Part shown: positions 34,660 to 49,767 of the stretch, piece by piece
How positions within the stretch are numbered: position 1 is the stretch's first letter
Layout of the letters: the number at the start of each line of letters is the position of its first letter
Assembly (NCBI GenBank): GCA_031292175.1
Contig: JARLHQ010000031.1
Coordinates: 1-64,000 of the forward strand
Origin: Humidesulfovibrio sp.
GTDB taxonomy: Bacteria; Desulfobacterota; Desulfovibrionia; Desulfovibrionales; Desulfovibrionaceae
Reading direction: 5' to 3'
DNA: 64,000 nucleotides
Translations under genes and position numbers: made by a program
The notes under the pieces: model-generated
What the model was told of the DNA's origin: nothing
What the model saw: the letters and a program-made list of their open reading frames with translations, nothing else
Database searches by the model: none

Positions 34660-35046
34660 ATGCTTTCCTGCCCAGCCTTGCCCTGGCCACCGCGCGTACT
34701 CGTCGTTGAAGACGAGAGCATCATCGCCTTGGCCACCACCGCAAACCTGAGACGCATGGGCTGCGAGGTCGTGGCGACAGCCGCCACGGGTCAGCAAGCT
34801 GTGGATTTCGCCGTGCGGAAAAAGCCGGACGTGGTCCTCATGGACATCATGCTTGAGGGAGCCATGGACGGCATAGAGGCCGCCACGCGCATCCGGGAGC
34901 GGCACCCGGACATGCCAATCATCTACTGCACGGCCTACACCGACTCGGGAACACGGGTGATGGCTGCACGCACCAAGCCCAAAGCCTTCATGGGCAAACC
35001 GTTGGACTACGACGCCCTCAGAGACATCATCGACGAGTTGCAATGA
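34660..35046 (+). CDS. Single-domain (REC-only) response regulator
   Basis: The 128-residue protein is one receiver domain: acidic pocket VVEDESIIA, phospho-acceptor in VVLMDIMLEGAMDGIEA, and Lys in FMGKPLDYDAL. Residues DESI plus the DIMLEG insertion place it near the CheY-like receivers of the PdtaR/RpfG type rather than DNA-binding regulators. It has no output domain, so it should act by binding a partner or passing phosphate on. The ribosome site GGAGGG lies seven bases before ATG 34660. Its TGA overlaps the ATG of the next gene (ATGA). Confidence 0.93.
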   Translation: MLSCPALPWPPRVLVVEDESIIALATTANLRRMGCEVVATAATGQQAVDFAVRKKPDVVLMDIMLEGAMDGIEAATRIRERHPDMPIIYCTAYTDSGTRVMAARTKPKAFMGKPLDYDALRDIIDELQ

Positions 35047-35558
35047 ACAGACGCACCTTTGGCCCCACGGCCATACTCTTCTTGCTGCTGTTATGCGGTG
35101 GTGCGGCCCTGGCCTCTGGCCTGCGGCCTCAGGAGGCCCCGGAAAACGCCCAACCCACGGCGCAGCAAAACGCCACGCTTCCGGACGATGCCGCCGCGCT
35201 GGCGCAGTATCAGGTGTTGCGGGAATACTTTGAATGGCAAGCGACCATGGATGACAGGCTTCCCACCGTGTTCTCGCGCCGGGTGCGCGAGGAGGAGAGC
35301 ATGGCCTTCCTGGCGGCGCGCGAGACCGTTAACCGCAGAGGTCAACTGGAACGTTTCCGGGAAGCCAGAGTCGACTTGAGCGGCCTCGTTTTCAAACGCG
35401 TCACCGGAGATCCAGACCTGGCGCGCATCCAGGTCACGGGGCATTACACCTTCACGGTCGCCCCGGTGGTGCAGACCATGGAGGAAGACGCGCTGTTCGT
35501 GCTCCTGCCGGAGATGGGCAAGTGGAAGATCTACGAGCGCCGGGAGGGGTGGCGTTAG
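35043..35558 (+). CDS. Exported protein coupled to receiver gene, unknown function
   Basis: The 171-residue protein begins with a signal peptide (about 1-25, AILFLLLLCGGAALASG) and has an acidic mature region. The second half is beta-rich (VQTMEEDALFVLLPEMG, ending WKIYERREGWR), a shape reminiscent of small SnoaL/NTF2-like or lipocalin-like folds, but no motif settles it. It overlaps the receiver gene by four bases and is probably cotranslated. The convergent diguanylate cyclase gene ends one base away. Function is unknown. Confidence 0.75.
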   Translation: MNRRTFGPTAILFLLLLCGGAALASGLRPQEAPENAQPTAQQNATLPDDAAALAQYQVLREYFEWQATMDDRLPTVFSRRVREEESMAFLAARETVNRRGQLERFREARVDLSGLVFKRVTGDPDLARIQVTGHYTFTVAPVVQTMEEDALFVLLPEMGKWKIYERREGWR

Positions 35559-35559
35559 C

Positions 35560-37140
35560 CTAGAGCGTCCCGCCCATCCGCAGCGGTCTGCGTTCCGCGT
35601 CCGTTCCGGTTTCCTGAAAAACGCCCTCCGCGCCGCACGCCGCCGGTTCCTGCCCGCGTTCCGCCAACCCAGGTTCCGCAAGGTCCAGTGTCCCGCTTTC
35701 CGGTCCGGCCACCACCACACGGTTGCGGCCGCCGTTCTTGGCCAGGTACAAGGCCTGGTCCGCAAGCGACACAAGCTCCCGGCTGCGGGCGCCCGGCGCC
35801 AAGGCGGCCACGCCTGCGCTCACCGTGAGGCGAACCTCCTCCTTGCACTCGCCAAAGTTTCGCCCCTCCAAGCGCAAGCGGATGCGGTCCGCCAGAAGCG
35901 CGGCCTGGTCACGGCTGGTGTTCGGCAAAATGACCGCAAACTCTTCCCCGCCGTAGCGCGCAGGGAAATCCGAGCTGCGCAGACTTTCCACCAGCAGAGA
36001 GGCTGTGCCGCGCAGCACGGCGTCGCCCGTCTGGTGCCCGTGGGTGTCGTTCACGCGCTTGAAGTGGTCCAGATCCATCAGGATGAGGGACAACGGCTGG
36101 TCGTAGCGGCCGTGGCGTTGCGCCTCCTCCTCCAGCCGCTCCTCAAAGCGGCGGCGGTTGGCGATCTTGGTCAGCCCGTCATGGTCGGCCATGCTCTTGA
36201 CCTGCCGGTAAAGCAGGGCGTTGCGCAGGGCCAGGGCCAGATGGTTCACCGCGGCGTTCAGGGTCTGCACCTGATCCTTGGCCAGCCGAAGCCCCTTCTG
36301 GGTCAGCAGGGCCAAGCAACCGAAGCTTTCACCGCCAGCGGCCAGGGGCAGCATGAGCAAGCGTCCACTGCCGGGCAGGGGTGTCTGGCGCAGGTGCTTG
36401 CCCGGAGTCAGGAAGAACTGCCGGAAGTCGGACACGCCAGCCCCGCCCAGACGTTCAGCCGCACCCATGAGGACCTCCTGCCAGGCGGCATGTTCCTCGG
36501 GGGCCATGAGGCAGTGCAGATACTGTTCCGCCTCCAGCCCGCTTCCGGAGATGTCGCGGTTCCAGAACACGGCACAAAAAACATCGACCGGCAGCAGATG
36601 ACGCAGATCCGTCCTGGCCTTGGTCAGGATGGTGACGGCGTCAAGGGACGCCGAGGCGCGTGACAAAACCCGGTTCAGAAAGCTCAGATGGTTGCTCTTA
36701 CGCGCCAGAAGCTCGCGCTCCAGCATGACCTCCTCGGTCTTGCGACGAAGATCGGCGGACAGGGAGTCCAGCTCCCGCAGGCGCAGGAGCGCGTCGCGCA
36801 CCTTGTAGCGGTTCAGCGGCGCGCGCACGGCGGTCAGGAAGCCCTCGGAAAGCACCTGTTCGGTCTCCATGGGCTCGACCCCCTCGGCCACGACGAGGAT
36901 GCGGCGCAGGGAGTCCATGGCCCGGCACGCCTTGCGACGGGATTTTGGCAGAGTCTCCCAAACGTCCAGGGGTATCCAGGCGGCTTGGCTCTGGCCCTCT
37001 TCTCCACGCATCCAGGCCACGGCGTCGGGAGGCAGATTACGTAGCGCGAAGCCAGGACCAGCGCTGTCTCCAATGATGGCAACGGCTTCTGGATCGAGCC
37101 CAAGACCCCACATGATTTCAGGATGTTCCGCTCTGTGCAT
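35560..37140 (-). CDS. GAF-GGDEF diguanylate cyclase
   Basis: The protein (526 residues from ATG 37140; ATG 37146 adds two) has an N-terminal region of about 100 residues, a helical linker, a GAF-like domain (about 165-320) and a GGDEF domain (about 325-490). The active site reads YGGEEFAVIL, a functional variant of GGDEF. Five residues upstream the RSSD tetrad of a canonical I-site is intact, so c-di-GMP product inhibition is expected, in contrast to the PAS-GGDEF protein at 3.2 kb. No membrane segment is seen. GGAGG lies nine bases before ATG 37140. The divergent glycosyltransferase starts about 25 bases away. The long upstream frame to 37800 is antisense and rejected. Confidence 0.9.
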   Translation of the reverse strand: MHRAEHPEIMWGLGLDPEAVAIIGDSAGPGFALRNLPPDAVAWMRGEEGQSQAAWIPLDVWETLPKSRRKACRAMDSLRRILVVAEGVEPMETEQVLSEGFLTAVRAPLNRYKVRDALLRLRELDSLSADLRRKTEEVMLERELLARKSNHLSFLNRVLSRASASLDAVTILTKARTDLRHLLPVDVFCAVFWNRDISGSGLEAEQYLHCLMAPEEHAAWQEVLMGAAERLGGAGVSDFRQFFLTPGKHLRQTPLPGSGRLLMLPLAAGGESFGCLALLTQKGLRLAKDQVQTLNAAVNHLALALRNALLYRQVKSMADHDGLTKIANRRRFEERLEEEAQRHGRYDQPLSLILMDLDHFKRVNDTHGHQTGDAVLRGTASLLVESLRSSDFPARYGGEEFAVILPNTSRDQAALLADRIRLRLEGRNFGECKEEVRLTVSAGVAALAPGARSRELVSLADQALYLAKNGGRNRVVVAGPESGTLDLAEPGLAERGQEPAACGAEGVFQETGTDAERRPLRMGGTL

Positions 37141-37164
37141 ACTCATAAGCCTCCGGGTGACGGG

Positions 37165-38961
37165 ATGCGTACAAGTCCTTCCATGCAAGAAGCGGCCCAG
37201 CGGCAAACGATTCCAGGGGAAGACGTGCCCTACCGGGCCGACTTTGACAAACGCCCGCAAGTGTGGCTTCATGTGGACATGAAAAAGCCCGGCATCTTCG
37301 GCACCCTGGACCCCTTCATGGAGGACGGGCCAATACTGGGCCGCAGGGTGGCCAACATGGGTTTCCTGCGTGCGCTGCTCGCCCGCGACCCCTTCGAGGC
37401 CTATCATTTCTTTCTGTCCGACAAGGACCTGCGCGACTCCGTGGCCGCGAACCTCGCGGATCTGGCGCCGGGAATCGCCCAGGCCGGGCGCTTTCGCCTC
37501 ATGGACCGCCGCGACCTGCCCGCCCGTCTGGCGGACACGGCCTACGCCTGCTTCCACCAGTCCGACTGCATCAGCCATCCCACGCACATCGCCCGGCTGC
37601 GCAACGCCGTGAGCCCGGAACTGTTCCCCATCACCGGCCCGATGCACTCCCTGTCCTATCCGGACTACCCCGTGGCCTTCCTGCGCCACCTGTGGGCGGG
37701 AGCCACCCCGCGCGACTGCATCATCGCCACCTCCGAGGCCGGGAGGCTGGCCGCGGAAGGCTTTTTCACGCACCTGCGCGCGAGCTTCAGCCTCGCGCAC
37801 ATCAAAGGGCCGAGCATCCGCCGCGTGCCCTTGGGCCTGGACGCCGACTGCCTGGCTGCGCCCCTGCCCGGCCCGGAGGACAAGGCCGCCTTGCGCCAGC
37901 GCCTGGGCCTGCCAGTGGACCGCGCGCTCATCCTAGTGCTCGGTCGGGTGTCGCACGCCTCAAAAATGGACATGCTGCCGCTCATCCGCGCTTTGAGCCG
38001 CCTGTTCGTCGCCACCCCGGAAAGACCCGCGCCCATACCGCGCGAGAGCGTGGTCCTGGTGGTGGCGGGCTGGGCCGAGTCCGACGATCCCTTCCCGCAG
38101 ACCCTTGTAGACCTTGGCGCGCGCATGGGCCTCCTTGTCCAACTGGATCTGCGCCCCGGCGAGCGGCGCAAGAATGACCTGCTCGCCGCCTGCGACATCT
38201 TCGTCTCCATCGCCGACAATCCGCAGGAGACCTTCGGCATCACCCTTCTGGAGGCCCAGGCCGCAGGCCTGCCCGTGGTGGCCTCGGACTACGACGGCTA
38301 CCGCGACCTGGTGGTCCACGGCGAAACAGGTCTGCTTGTGCCGACCACCGGGCCGGAGCCGAAGCCCGGCGACGACATGGTGGACCGGCTGGCTCCGCTG
38401 CTTTTCGACAACCAGTACCACCTGCTTCTGGCCCAGCGCACCGTGGTCCACACCCCGGAGCTGGCTGGAGCTCTGGGCGCGCTGCTCGCCGATGCGCCCC
38501 TGCGCCAGCGCATGGGCCAGGCTGGGCGCGCACGCGTGCGCGCCCATTTTCTCTGGCCAGACATCATCACCCGGCACCTGGAACTGTGGGATGAGCTGCG
38601 CGCCCTGCCCGCGCCGGACATCGAGACCCTGCGCCACGTGCCGCACCCGTTGCACCTGCCCTATGCTCGCGTGTTCGCGCCGTACCCCACGCGCACCCTG
38701 GCCCAAGCGGATCGCCTCAAACCCGGCCGCGCCGGCGCGGCCCTGCTGCTCGGACGCGAGCACCCCGTGCTCTATGCCGGGCTGGACGGCCTGCTGCAGC
38801 CGGAGGCCCTCCGCAAGCTGGTGTTCCTGGCCCGCAAGGGGGAGACGGCTGGCAGGCTGGCCGAGCGCTTCCGCGAGCTCTGCCCCGGATTGGACGACGA
38901 GGCTGCGGACTACCACATTCTCTGGGCTCTGAAACACGACCTGCTGGAACCGGAGGCCTAG
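37165..38961 (+). CDS. Glycosyltransferase family 4, long form
   Basis: The 598-residue protein (from ATG 37165) has a GT-B fold. The N-terminal domain begins around KPGIFGTLDPFMEDGPILGR. The donor-binding domain contains ILVLGRVSHASKMDMLPLI, DIFVSIADNPQETFGITLLE and PVVASDYDGYRDLVVHGETG, the GT4 E-x7-E pattern. About 130 residues follow the GT4 core with no recognised domain (PHPLHLPYARVFAPYPTRT). The substrate is unknown; polysaccharide or glycolipid assembly is likely. The start is uncertain: ATG 37183 and ATG 37279 are alternatives and none has a strong ribosome site. A second GT4 gene follows five bases downstream. Confidence 0.88.
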   Translation: MRTSPSMQEAAQRQTIPGEDVPYRADFDKRPQVWLHVDMKKPGIFGTLDPFMEDGPILGRRVANMGFLRALLARDPFEAYHFFLSDKDLRDSVAANLADLAPGIAQAGRFRLMDRRDLPARLADTAYACFHQSDCISHPTHIARLRNAVSPELFPITGPMHSLSYPDYPVAFLRHLWAGATPRDCIIATSEAGRLAAEGFFTHLRASFSLAHIKGPSIRRVPLGLDADCLAAPLPGPEDKAALRQRLGLPVDRALILVLGRVSHASKMDMLPLIRALSRLFVATPERPAPIPRESVVLVVAGWAESDDPFPQTLVDLGARMGLLVQLDLRPGERRKNDLLAACDIFVSIADNPQETFGITLLEAQAAGLPVVASDYDGYRDLVVHGETGLLVPTTGPEPKPGDDMVDRLAPLLFDNQYHLLLAQRTVVHTPELAGALGALLADAPLRQRMGQAGRARVRAHFLWPDIITRHLELWDELRALPAPDIETLRHVPHPLHLPYARVFAPYPTRTLAQADRLKPGRAGAALLLGREHPVLYAGLDGLLQPEALRKLVFLARKGETAGRLAERFRELCPGLDDEAADYHILWALKHDLLEPEA

Positions 38962-38966
38962 CGGCC

Positions 38967-40148
38967 ATGCCCGGCGCCGTCCTGCACCACGCGGTCCTGC
39001 CGCACCGGGGCGGCGCAGTGCGCGTGGCCCGGCTGCTCATTGAAGCCCAAAAGATGGCGGGCCATGAGGCCCGGCTGTCCTTCGAGGTGCCGGAGAACGA
39101 CCCCGAACCCATCGCCGCCGCAACGCAGGCCGCTTTTCCGCTTTGCGGGCCCACGCCACCAGGCGACATTGGGCGGTCCCTGGCCCAACTGCCGCAAGAC
39201 GCCATCCTGCATCTGCACTCCAGCACGGACTGGCCCGCGCTATTGGCCGGGCTGCTCCCGCAGGCCGCAGGCCGCACCGTCCTCGTCACCCTGCACGACG
39301 CCACGCCGCTCACCGGCGGCTGCGCCTATCCACTCGACTGCCCGCATTTTCCGACCTGCGCCGATCCCTGCCCACGCCTGTTTAGGGATGCCCAGGCCCG
39401 GCAGATGGAAATCGCCGCTCGGCTGCGCCGCCTCGGACAGGCCGCCGCCGTGGCCATCATCAGCCCATCGCGTTGGCTGGCCGGGCTGGCCCGGCAGGTC
39501 TGGCCCGGCATCCCGGCGCACATCATTCCCAACGGCGTGCCCTGGCCGGAGCTGGCGGCTGTGCCCTCGCGCGCCAAGGCCCGCCAGACGCTGGGCCTCG
39601 AACCGGGAGCCCGCGTGGCGCTCTTCGCGGCCCACGGCGGCGCACGCGCGGCGTACAAATCCGGCCCAAGCTGGCCCGACTACTGGCGGCGCCTGCGCGA
39701 AGCCCTGCCCCAGGCCGTGGGTTTCGCCGTGGGCGGCGACGAGGCCGGAAACAGAGACGGTCTCACCATCTGGCCCTATGTGAACCGCGAGAAACTCCGG
39801 CTGCTCATGCGCGCGGCGGATGCGCTGCTCTATCCCACCCTGGCGGACAATCATCCGCTTGTGCTGCTGGAGGCGGCGGCGCTGGAGCTGCCCGTGGCAA
39901 GCTTTGCCGTGGGCGGTGTGCCGGAAATTGTACTGAATGGCGAGACCGGGCTTTTGACTCCGGCGGGCGATGCGGACGCCTTCCAACGGGCTGCGCTTGA
40001 TCTGCTGGGCGATCCAGCCCGTTCCCGGCGGCTGGGCCGGGCCGCGCGTGCCCATGGGGCGAAGCGCTTCACGGCCGCGCGCATGGCCGCCGACTACGCC
40101 GAACGCGCGGACAAAACGCCCGCCCCCCAAACCCCTGCGGACAAATAG
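38967..40148 (+). CDS. Glycosyltransferase family 4
   Basis: The 393-residue GT-B protein has an acceptor domain with TLHDATPLTGGCAYPLDCPH and two further cysteines (TCADPCPRLF), the cysteine-rich loop seen in WcaC-like enzymes. The donor domain reads AADALLYPTLADNHPLVLLE and ASFAVGGVPEIVLNGETG. It should transfer a sugar from a nucleotide donor during polysaccharide or lipid-glycan synthesis. ATG 38967 lies five bases past the previous GT4 stop, with GGAGG upstream inside that gene, so both are one operon. It ends just before a promoter for the acyl-CoA dehydrogenase-like gene. Confidence 0.92.
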   Translation: MPGAVLHHAVLPHRGGAVRVARLLIEAQKMAGHEARLSFEVPENDPEPIAAATQAAFPLCGPTPPGDIGRSLAQLPQDAILHLHSSTDWPALLAGLLPQAAGRTVLVTLHDATPLTGGCAYPLDCPHFPTCADPCPRLFRDAQARQMEIAARLRRLGQAAAVAIISPSRWLAGLARQVWPGIPAHIIPNGVPWPELAAVPSRAKARQTLGLEPGARVALFAAHGGARAAYKSGPSWPDYWRRLREALPQAVGFAVGGDEAGNRDGLTIWPYVNREKLRLLMRAADALLYPTLADNHPLVLLEAAALELPVASFAVGGVPEIVLNGETGLLTPAGDADAFQRAALDLLGDPARSRRLGRAARAHGAKRFTAARMAADYAERADKTPAPQTPADK

Positions 40149-40151
40149 CCT

Positions 40152-40180
40152 TTGACTGAAGCGCCCGAATGCCGTATTTG
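40152..40180 (+). promoter_or_regulatory. Sigma70 promoter of the acyl-CoA dehydrogenase-like gene
   Basis: TTGACT (40152-40157) and TATTTG (40175-40180) are separated by 17 bases, 68 bases before ATG 40248. The -35 has five consensus matches. Confidence 0.55.
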
Positions 40181-40247
40181 AGCCCTCACATTCGGCACTC
40201 TGCGATTCGCATTGCCCAAACAAATTCAGCATGTTCGAGGTTACCGC

Positions 40248-42290
40248 ATGAGCAAACTCGCGACCCTGCCCGGTGATGACATCCGCCAGATCATGTGGCG
40301 TTTCACCGACCGCTACGACTTGCAGATGGTGGTCCAGTCCGCGCGCGGCGTGGCCCGGGGCCACGTGGCCCGCATGGTGGCCGACGGCGTGCGCAATTCC
40401 CACGAATGGACCGACCGCAAGCAGACCCTGCTCGACGCCTTTGACGCCTCGGGCCTGACCGCGCTCTACATGGACACCAATCAGGGCGGGTACATCGACG
40501 GACCCAAAAATTTCGCCCTGTCCCTCACCACCTTCGAGCTGTCCTGGGTGGACGCTGGCGCCGCCACTTGCGGCCTGGCCAACAATCTGGCCCTGGCGCC
40601 CATCCATGAGAAGGGCACGCCCGAGCAGCGCGACCACTACATGCAGATGTCCTGCCCGGGCGAGGGCCATCCCACCTGGCGCGGCGCCTTCGCCCTCACG
40701 GAGCCCCTGCCCTTTGTCGGCGTGGACACCGGCATCCTGACCAGCAAGATGCGCGTGGCCGATTGGGAAGAGGGCCAGGAGCCCATGCTCCAGGTCGACA
40801 AGCGCGGCCGCTTCATCACCGGCATGGACTTCGCCAACTTCGTCACCGCCGCCGTGACCAGCGACGACCCGCGCATCAAGGGCTCGTGCATGGTCATCCT
40901 GGAAGAGGGCGATCCCGGCAGCTTCGACCGCGGCGCGCCCACCATGAAGATGGTGCACCAGCTCTCCAGCACGCGCGACCCCATCCTGAGCCTCAAGGTT
41001 CCGGCCAGCCGCATCATCGGCGGCTACACCGTGAAAGACGGCGTCATCGTGCCCAACTACAGCCACGCTGAGATCATCGGTTCCGTGTTCCACCGCACGC
41101 GCATCCCGGTCGGCGTCATGACCTCGGCCAAGCTGTTGTCCTCCGTGGAGCCCATCATCCGCTACCACCGCGGCCGCTTCCGCGGCGGCGACGCCCAGCC
41201 CGGCACCCCGCGCTTTGACCAGGGTCTGCAGATGAAGGAGGACGCCGTGCAGCGTCTGGCCGATCTCTGGGCCACCGGCGAGGCGGGTTGCTCGCTGGGC
41301 TTCGATGCCGCGCGCAAGGCCGACCTCCTTGACCCGCTGGAAAAGGAGAAGGAGGCGCTGTTCCACGAACAGGGCATCACCGGCCCCCGCGCCCAGATGA
41401 GCGCCCTCAAAAAGATGGAGCCCAAGGTTCTGGAATACCTCGACCTCGTCTTCACGCCCGAGGACAAGCGCGACGCCGCCCGCTTCGCCGAGCTGTCCGC
41501 CGACGTGTTCGTGCAGTCCACCGTGCTCGACGTCGAGACCAACGTGCTCATCCCCGCCTGCAAGCTCTGGTGCCCGGGCGTGGGCGCGAACATGATGCGC
41601 GAGGCCGTGTCGCTCGTCGGCGGCTACGGCGTCACCGAGGACTGCCCCGGCTTTCTGTTCCAGAAATGGACCGACACGCAGCTCGAGGCCACCTACGAGG
41701 GACCGGAGGTGGTGCAGCGCCGCCACATGACCGCCACCATGGCCAACCCCGTGTTCCTGGCCCTCATGGGCCACTGGATCGACGAACTGGATGGCCTGGC
41801 CGAAACCTGGCCCGCCGCCAGCACCAAGCCCCTGGCCCAGGCCATGCGCGTGTGGCTGTGGACCTTGAACTACCTGCAGAACGCCAAGGATCCCGAAGGC
41901 AAGAAACTCTTCAGCGGCAACCGCCAGGGCGTCACCTTCCCCTTGGCTGATGCGCTGGCCTGGCTTGTGGCCGCGCGGTCCCTCGTGGACGACGTGCGGG
42001 AACTCAAGAACAAGGGCCCCGAGAACCCCATGCTGGTCGAGAGTCTGGACGACACCGTGGGCTTCTTCGCCGACCTCGCCACCATCCAGAACGCCCGCAC
42101 CGCCGGCGAAGTGGGCCGCATCTGCGCCGACCTCGTATACGGCTACGCCACGGAGCCGATTGCGGCCGAGTTCGCGGCCCTGCGCGCCCAGCTGGACGTG
42201 AGCCTCGCCGGCGCGCGTCTCGCCCGCGACCGCGCGGGAGATGCCATCAGCGGCGTCATGATCCCCGAGGCGCTGGATTACCCCCTGTAA
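40248..42290 (+). CDS. Acyl-CoA dehydrogenase-like flavoprotein, long form
   Basis: The 680-residue protein carries acyl-CoA dehydrogenase segments: AFALTEP in the middle, a beta region with TGMDFANFVTAAVTSDDP, and the C-terminal helical domain with LVGGYGVTEDCPGFLFQKW, then LEATYEGPEVVQRRHM. The last matches the YEG(T/P) signature used to close the active site. At 680 residues it exceeds the 380-600 typical of the family, with an extra C-terminal helical part. Such long forms act on unusual acyl-CoA or aromatic substrates, which cannot be specified here. No electron-transfer flavoprotein gene is nearby. The start ATG 40248 has GAGG seven bases upstream. A strong terminator follows the stop. 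Confidence 0.88.
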   Translation: MSKLATLPGDDIRQIMWRFTDRYDLQMVVQSARGVARGHVARMVADGVRNSHEWTDRKQTLLDAFDASGLTALYMDTNQGGYIDGPKNFALSLTTFELSWVDAGAATCGLANNLALAPIHEKGTPEQRDHYMQMSCPGEGHPTWRGAFALTEPLPFVGVDTGILTSKMRVADWEEGQEPMLQVDKRGRFITGMDFANFVTAAVTSDDPRIKGSCMVILEEGDPGSFDRGAPTMKMVHQLSSTRDPILSLKVPASRIIGGYTVKDGVIVPNYSHAEIIGSVFHRTRIPVGVMTSAKLLSSVEPIIRYHRGRFRGGDAQPGTPRFDQGLQMKEDAVQRLADLWATGEAGCSLGFDAARKADLLDPLEKEKEALFHEQGITGPRAQMSALKKMEPKVLEYLDLVFTPEDKRDAARFAELSADVFVQSTVLDVETNVLIPACKLWCPGVGANMMREAVSLVGGYGVTEDCPGFLFQKWTDTQLEATYEGPEVVQRRHMTATMANPVFLALMGHWIDELDGLAETWPAASTKPLAQAMRVWLWTLNYLQNAKDPEGKKLFSGNRQGVTFPLADALAWLVAARSLVDDVRELKNKGPENPMLVESLDDTVGFFADLATIQNARTAGEVGRICADLVYGYATEPIAAEFAALRAQLDVSLAGARLARDRAGDAISGVMIPEALDYPL

Positions 42291-42312
42291 AAGTTGCAGA
42301 AATGGGAGAGAA

Positions 42313-42336
42313 CCCGGGGGGAAGATTCCCCCCGGG
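42313..42336 (+). terminator. Intrinsic terminator after the acyl-CoA dehydrogenase-like gene
   Basis: CCCGGGGGG and CCCCCCGGG form a 9-bp stem around AAGATT (42313-42336), followed by ACCCCC and TTTT. It is 22 bases after the stop codon. Confidence 0.75.
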
Positions 42337-42482
42337 ACCCCCTTTTGATTGCGGAGGATGAATTTCCCAGACGTGTGCGGGCCTAAACCAGTGTTCTCCG
42401 CGCCCCCATGCTTTTCACGAGGGAGCCCGGGAGGCATCATGCGCCACGGCGGAATCACAGGGCGGCGCTCCGGGCTTTTCTC

Positions 42483-42908
42483 TCACTCCCCCACGTGGCG
42501 GCGTGTCCAGTCCACGATCTCGCGGGCGGGCCTCGCGCCAGACAGGCGGTCGGCCTCCCGTCCATCCTGGAACAAGACGAGCGTGGGGATGGACTGCACG
42601 CGGAAACGCGCCCCAAGGGCCCCTTCCTTTTCCGTGTCCACCTTGCCCAGGCGCACTCCCGGAGCCAGCAACTTGGCGGCCTCCTCAAAGGCCGGGGCCA
42701 TCATCCGGCAGGGGGCGCACCACGGGGCCCAGAAATCCACCAGCAGGGGCAGGCCGTCGCTGCGCAACAGGTTGTCCAAAAGAGGCGCGTCCAGATGCAG
42801 CACGCCGCCGATGAGCGGCTTGGCGCACTTGCCGCAGACGGCCTGGCCCAGGCGGGCCTCGTCCACTCTATTCACGGCATGACATGCGGGACAAAGGATG
42901 TGCTTCAT
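42483..42908 (-). CDS. trxC: Thioredoxin with N-terminal zinc motif (TrxC type)
   Basis: The 141-residue protein has two CxxC pairs at the N-terminus (C6/C9 and C25/C28), the zinc finger of thioredoxin 2, then the thioredoxin fold with active site WCAPC (C64, C67) in VDFWAPWCAPCRMMAP and the cis-proline in IPTLVLFQDG. It reduces protein disulfides in the cytoplasm, and the zinc motif often tunes it to oxidative stress. The start ATG 42908 is chosen because the first zinc ligand pair follows within ten residues; no strong ribosome site is visible. It is the last gene of a same-strand run with the DUF985 gene and the giant kinase. Confidence 0.94.
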   Translation of the reverse strand: MKHILCPACHAVNRVDEARLGQAVCGKCAKPLIGGVLHLDAPLLDNLLRSDGLPLLVDFWAPWCAPCRMMAPAFEEAAKLLAPGVRLGKVDTEKEGALGARFRVQSIPTLVLFQDGREADRLSGARPAREIVDWTRRHVGE

Positions 42909-42949
42909 AGAGTCAGAGAATAGTCTTTTTCCCGCCGCAGGCAAGGGGG

Positions 42950-43488
42950 CTACTCGTCCGGCGTCAGGGCCTCGATTTCCTGCGCGGCATGCGGATAGGC
43001 GCGCATCAGCGCCGCGCGGCTCCCGTGCTCGTAGTCGGCGAAGTCGAAGCCCGGGCTCACGGTGCAGCCCAAGAGCGCGAAGCGGCCCCCGGCCAGAAGC
43101 CGCGTGCCCTGCCATACGCCGCGCCGCGCCACCACCTGGGGCCGCTGCCCGGCCAAAATGTCCACGCCAATGACATGGCCGCTGGTGCTGCCGTCGGGAT
43201 GCAATTGCACCATGCGCACGGGGTCGCCCAGGTAGAAATGGAAGATCTCGGTGCTTGCCACGCGGTGCAGGGCGGAGAAGCGCGTGGGGGTGACCAGGTA
43301 ATAAATGGCCGTGGCGCAGGCGCGCGGTCCTGCCTGTTCCGGCCCGGCCGCCCCGGCGGGCAGAAGCCGTGCGGAGCGGTAGGTCTCGGCATAGAGCCCG
43401 CCTTCCTGCGGCAGAGACACAAGACCCAGGGCGCGCACAATGGCGTCCACTTCCGGGTCGGCAGGCAGCGGCCCGCGATGGCTCATGT

Positions 43489-43492
<4 letters not shown>
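42950..43492 (-). CDS. Cupin-fold protein, DUF985 type
   Basis: The 180-residue protein has a conserved cupin pattern of the DUF985 family: IVRALGLVSLPQEGGLYAET, ATAIYYLVTPTRFSALHRV, FHFYLGDPVRMVQLHPDG and GCTVSPGFDFADYEHGSR. The family is found near sugar and stress genes, but a catalytic role is not established. The start ATG 43492 has GGGG upstream, and its ATG overlaps the giant kinase stop (TGA 43491-43489) as ATGA, so it is probably translated by coupling to the kinase message. An in-frame ATG at 43486 would also work. The thioredoxin gene follows after 41 bases. Confidence 0.88.
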
Positions 43493-49665
<6,173 letters not shown>

Positions 49666-49767
49666 TGGACGCCCCCAGCGGCGCAGCCAAACGCCGCGCT
49701 GTCGGCGCTAAAGGGTTAGTTCACGCAAACTTCGCCTCTTAGCGAAATACGTAACATGGAGCAAGGT

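Noticed and set aside
37147-37800. N-terminal extension of the GAF-GGDEF gene
   Set aside because: The frame runs antisense through the glycosyltransferase; a good GGAGG precedes the internal ATG at 37140.
39240-42458. Open frame of 1072 codons on the - strand opposite the GT4 and acyl-CoA dehydrogenase genes
   Set aside because: It spans two unrelated genes on the other strand and an intrinsic terminator, with Gly/His/Ala-rich composition and no motif.
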